Source: Bifidobacterium cebidarum
Lineage (GTDB): Bacteria; Actinomycetota; Actinomycetes; Actinomycetales; Bifidobacteriaceae
Direction: 5' to 3'
Assembly (NCBI RefSeq): GCF_009193305.1
Contig: NZ_WBVS01000001.1
Location: 186,001-250,000 of the forward strand
Length of the DNA stretch: 64,000 nt
Shown: positions 61,676-64,000 of the stretch, piece by piece
Numbering within the stretch: the first letter of the stretch is position 1
Layout of the letters: each line of letters begins with the position of its first letter
Notes under the pieces: model-generated
What the model was told of the DNA's origin: nothing
The model's database searches: none
Seen by the model: the letters and a program-made list of their open reading frames with translations, nothing else
Position numbers and translations under genes: made by a program

Positions 61676-62350
61676 ATGCGCGTTATTTTCAACGAGGAGC
61701 TGAAGCAGGTTGCTGACGACCTCGACCATATGGCGCAAGATGTCCGTAAGGCGATCAACGGTGCCGGCGAAGCCCTGCTGAAGCAGGACGTCGAAGCCGC
61801 GCAAACCGTGATTGACGGCGACATCGAGATTGACGCCCTTGAATCCTCCGTTATCGATCAGTGCGTGAAGCTGCTCGCCAAGCAGAACCCGGTGGCCACC
61901 GATCTGCGCGTGGTGGTCTCCACGCTGCGTCTGGCTTCCACCTTCGAGCGCATGGGCGACCTTGCCCGCCACGTTGCTGAAGCCGCTCGCCGCACCTACC
62001 CGGCCTCTCCGCTGCCGGAATCCGCACAGCCGGTGTTCGCCGAGATGATCGACTTCCTGAACCACACCACCGACGAGCTGGTCGACCTGCTGAACAACCG
62101 TGATGAGAAGCACGCCGAGAACATCATCCTGAACGATGACAAGCTCGATGACCTGCACCACAAGACCTTCGAACTGGCTCTTTCTGATGACGTGACCCGT
62201 CAGCAGACGGTGGACATCGTGCTGCTGGGCCGCTTCCTGGAACGTCTTGGCGATCACGCCGTCTCCGTGGCACGTCGCGTGGCCTACATCGTCTCCGGCT
62301 TCGACCCTTCCAAGAAGCCGACTCGCGACGAGGGCACCGACATCGACTGA
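61676..62350 (+). CDS. phoU: Phosphate-signalling regulator PhoU
   Basis: This 224-residue all-helical protein with two PhoU repeats contains the metal-binding-like segments VIDGDIEIDALESSV, TFERMGDLARHVAEAAR and FLERLGDHAVSVARRVAYI. In known systems PhoU links the Pst transporter to the sensor kinase and keeps the Pho regulon off. AGGCTAGAGAA precedes the ATG. It is divergent from the SenX3-like gene, so the two share a regulatory region of about 200 bp. Confidence 0.95.
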   Translation: MRVIFNEELKQVADDLDHMAQDVRKAINGAGEALLKQDVEAAQTVIDGDIEIDALESSVIDQCVKLLAKQNPVATDLRVVVSTLRLASTFERMGDLARHVAEAARRTYPASPLPESAQPVFAEMIDFLNHTTDELVDLLNNRDEKHAENIILNDDKLDDLHHKTFELALSDDVTRQQTVDIVLLGRFLERLGDHAVSVARRVAYIVSGFDPSKKPTRDEGTDID

Positions 62351-62391
62351 TTGGCTTCATAATTCAAGACCTATCCCCTAGGGGATGCCCG

Positions 62392-62431
62392 AAACGGCGA
62401 TCCGGTTACAACTGGGCGCCGTTTTCTTTTT
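62392..62431 (+). terminator. Terminator after phoU
   Basis: AAACGGCG pairs with CGCCGTTT across a 15-nt loop, followed by TTCTTTTT. Confidence 0.75.
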
Positions 62432-62478
62432 GCTCTGACGCAGGATTTTGTACTGCACCAATCTGCGTCGGTGGCGCA

Positions 62479-62517
62479 TAAAAAAAGGGACTGCACAACT
62501 ATTGTGCGCAGTCCCTT
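62479..62517 (-). terminator. Terminator of gpmA
   Basis: AAGGGACTGC pairs with GCAGTCCCTT and is followed on the minus strand by seven T. Confidence 0.88.
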
Positions 62518-62546
62518 GAATGTCTTAGCGCTGGGGGCGCTTCAGA

Positions 62547-63287
62547 TCACTTCTGGCCCTGAGCGGCGACGGCAGCGGCACCGGCAGCAGCAGCTTCCGG
62601 ATCCAGGTACTCGCCACGCGGCTTGATCGGCTTGAAGTTCTCGTCCAGCTCGTACAGCAGCGGGATAGCGGTCGGGATGTTGACCTTGGCGATCTCTTCC
62701 TCGGACAGGTTATCCAGCATCTTGACGATGGCACGCAGGGAGTTGCCGTGAGCGGCGATCAGCACGGTCTTGCCAGCCTTCAGCTCCGGCTCGATGGCGG
62801 ACTTGAAGTACGGCTCGACGCGCTTGACCACATCGGCCAGGCACTCAGCTTCCGGAACCGGGTCGCCGACGTAGCGCGGGTCGTGGTTCTGGGCGTACTC
62901 GTCGTTCGGATCAATCTCGGGCGGCGGGGTGGCGTAGGAACGACGCCACAGCATGAACTTCTCGTCACCGTACTCTTCACGGATCTCGGTCTTGTTCTTG
63001 CCCTGCAGAGCGCCGTAGTGACGCTCGTTGAGACGCCAGTTACGCTCAACCGGAATCCACAGACGATCCGCGGCATCCAGTGCGATGTTGGCGGTGTTGA
63101 TGGCGCGACGCAGCAGGGAGGTGAACACGATGTCCGGAAGGACGTTCTTCTCCTTGAGCAGCTCGCCGCCACGCTTGGCTTCAGCTTCACCCTGTTCGGT
63201 CAGCGGAACGTCGACCCAGCCGGTGAACTGGTTGGTTTTATTCCATGCGCTCTGTCCATGACGGAGCAGTACTAGTTTGTAAGACAT
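62547..63287 (-). CDS. gpmA: 2,3-bisphosphoglycerate-dependent phosphoglycerate mutase
   Basis: This 246-residue glycolytic enzyme starts [16 protein letters not shown] with phosphohistidine motif [38 protein letters not shown] and [17 protein letters not shown] complete the active site. Length fits dPGM. It has a weak ribosome-binding site and an Ala-rich C-terminal tail. It has its own strong terminator. Confidence 0.96.
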   Translation of the reverse strand: MSYKLVLLRHGQSAWNKTNQFTGWVDVPLTEQGEAEAKRGGELLKEKNVLPDIVFTSLLRRAINTANIALDAADRLWIPVERNWRLNERHYGALQGKNKTEIREEYGDEKFMLWRRSYATPPPEIDPNDEYAQNHDPRYVGDPVPEAECLADVVKRVEPYFKSAIEPELKAGKTVLIAAHGNSLRAIVKMLDNLSEEEIAKVNIPTAIPLLYELDENFKPIKPRGEYLDPEAAAAGAAAVAAQGQK

Positions 63288-63359
63288 ACGGCCAGTCTAC
63301 CGCCCGAAGGAGCCAAACGCGAACATTTATCTTATGTTTTGCGCATCGTTTAGGTAACG

Positions 63360-64000
63360 TTATGCAATCATCGCAGCAACGGCGGCGACCACCGCGAACA
63401 GCAGCGTCTGGAACCCGGCGTCGCTCAACGCTGTGCGGAACTGATGCTTCGGCACACTGGAGACCATACGAATCGGCACGGCGATGCCGGAGATCAATAG
63501 AATGCCTCCCCACGGCATCCACAGATACATGCACAGGAACAATCCCAAGGCCCACGCCAGAATGCAGCAGACCATCAGCAGAACAGTGGCGCGCTGCTCC
63601 CCAAGCCTCACTGCCAGCGTGCATTTATCATGCTCACGGTCAGATTCAATGTCACGCAGATTGTTGACCATCAGCAGCATCGCGGCATTCAGCCCGCAGC
63701 AGATGGCCGCAGCCACACCGAGCGCGTCGATTGAGCTGCTCAGCGCATATTCAGTACCCAGTACCGCGGCAAGACCGAAGAACAGGAACACCGCGACTTC
63801 ACCAAGACCTGCATACCCGTACGGATGCCTGCCACCGGTATAGAACCAGCCGGCAGCAATGCTCAGCACACCTACAGCCAGCAGCCACCAAGCATGGGAG
63901 ATCAGCACTGCCGCCAAACCGCAGAGAGCCGCAAGTCCTGCCGCAATGCCGGCAGCTGCCAGCACATGCTTCGGCGGCACTCCGGAAGCGACGAGTCGCT
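63360..64000 (-). CDS. menA: MenA-like UbiA-family prenyltransferase (cut by right edge)
   Basis: This is an integral membrane prenyltransferase of at least 213 residues, open to the window edge (in-frame RLVASGVPPKHVLAAAG before the first internal GTG). About seven helices are visible and the second Asp-rich motif is NNLRDIESDREHDKCTLAVRLG, typical of 1,4-dihydroxy-2-naphthoate prenyltransferase. The first Asp motif lies outside the window. Membership is clear. The natural substrate in a fermentative bacterium is uncertain. Confidence 0.82.
   Translation of the reverse strand, partial: RLVASGVPPKHVLAAAGIAAGLAALCGLAAVLISHAWWLLAVGVLSIAAGWFYTGGRHPYGYAGLGEVAVFLFFGLAAVLGTEYALSSSIDALGVAAAICCGLNAAMLLMVNNLRDIESDREHDKCTLAVRLGEQRATVLLMVCCILAWALGLFLCMYLWMPWGGILLISGIAVPIRMVSSVPKHQFRTALSDAGFQTLLFAVVAAVAAMIA

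Overview
The window looks like chromosomal DNA of a Bifidobacterium, most likely B. longum or a close relative. This is inferred from the high-GC coding style, the actinobacterial order tilS-hpt-ftsH-folE-folP-folBK-DUF3180, a pentose-utilisation locus, a 1,2-propanediol/lactaldehyde dehydrogenase gene and small actinobacterial families (DUF3180, DUF2530). No database search was possible, so the species call is inference.

Layout. (1) 1-10.9 kb is a pentose locus: a ROK-family repressor (cut by the left edge), xylulokinase, a ChvE/MmsAB-type sugar ABC importer, a small membrane protein, a hexapeptide acetyltransferase and xylose isomerase. A 15-17 bp palindromic site recurs upstream of xylB, the binding-protein gene and the small membrane protein, with a weaker copy at xylA, which suggests one regulon. 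(2) 10.9-24.3 kb holds mixed housekeeping and accessory genes: an aldehyde dehydrogenase, peptide deformylase, ROK sugar kinase, tRNA-Asp, a Gfo/Idh oxidoreductase, an MFS exporter, the ABC-F translation factor EttA and acyl-CoA thioesterase TesB. (3) 23.7-32.7 kb is a leftward folate/cell-envelope cluster: dacB, tilS, hpt, ftsH, folE, folP, a fused folB-folK and a DUF3180 protein. (4) 32.7-39.2 kb has a two-gene ABC exporter, two family-2 glycosyltransferases and an AI-2E-type permease. (5) 39.4-46.8 kb contains a lactaldehyde reductase gene (fucO) whose first codons have been used as the attachment site of a ~6.3 kb integrated element. (6) 47.1-64 kb returns to core genes: cfa, tRNAs Phe/Asp/Glu, trmB, azlCD, thyA-dfr-ptp, osmC, a tandem usp, two secreted cell-wall hydrolase-type proteins, serC, a SenX3-like sensor, phoU, gpmA and a menA-like prenyltransferase (cut by the right edge).

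The most interesting unit is the integrated element at about 40508-46836. It carries a Rep protein with a CRESS-DNA-virus-like layout (HUH-type nuclease plus superfamily 3 helicase), a set of iterons and hairpins just upstream of rep, a tyrosine integrase, ribbon-helix-helix-like and winged-helix-like small proteins, two overlapping paralogous orphan genes and small membrane proteins. Its integration splits fucO from its native ribosome-binding site, but the element supplies a replacement ribosome-binding site and synonymous first codons, so the target gene stays intact.

Other points: the sensor kinase beside phoU lacks the phosphoacceptor histidine; the folate protein FolBK has a third, degenerate HPPK-like domain; dacB is shifted out of frame by a run of seven G just before its C-terminus; and several conspicuous inverted-repeat elements lie between genes.
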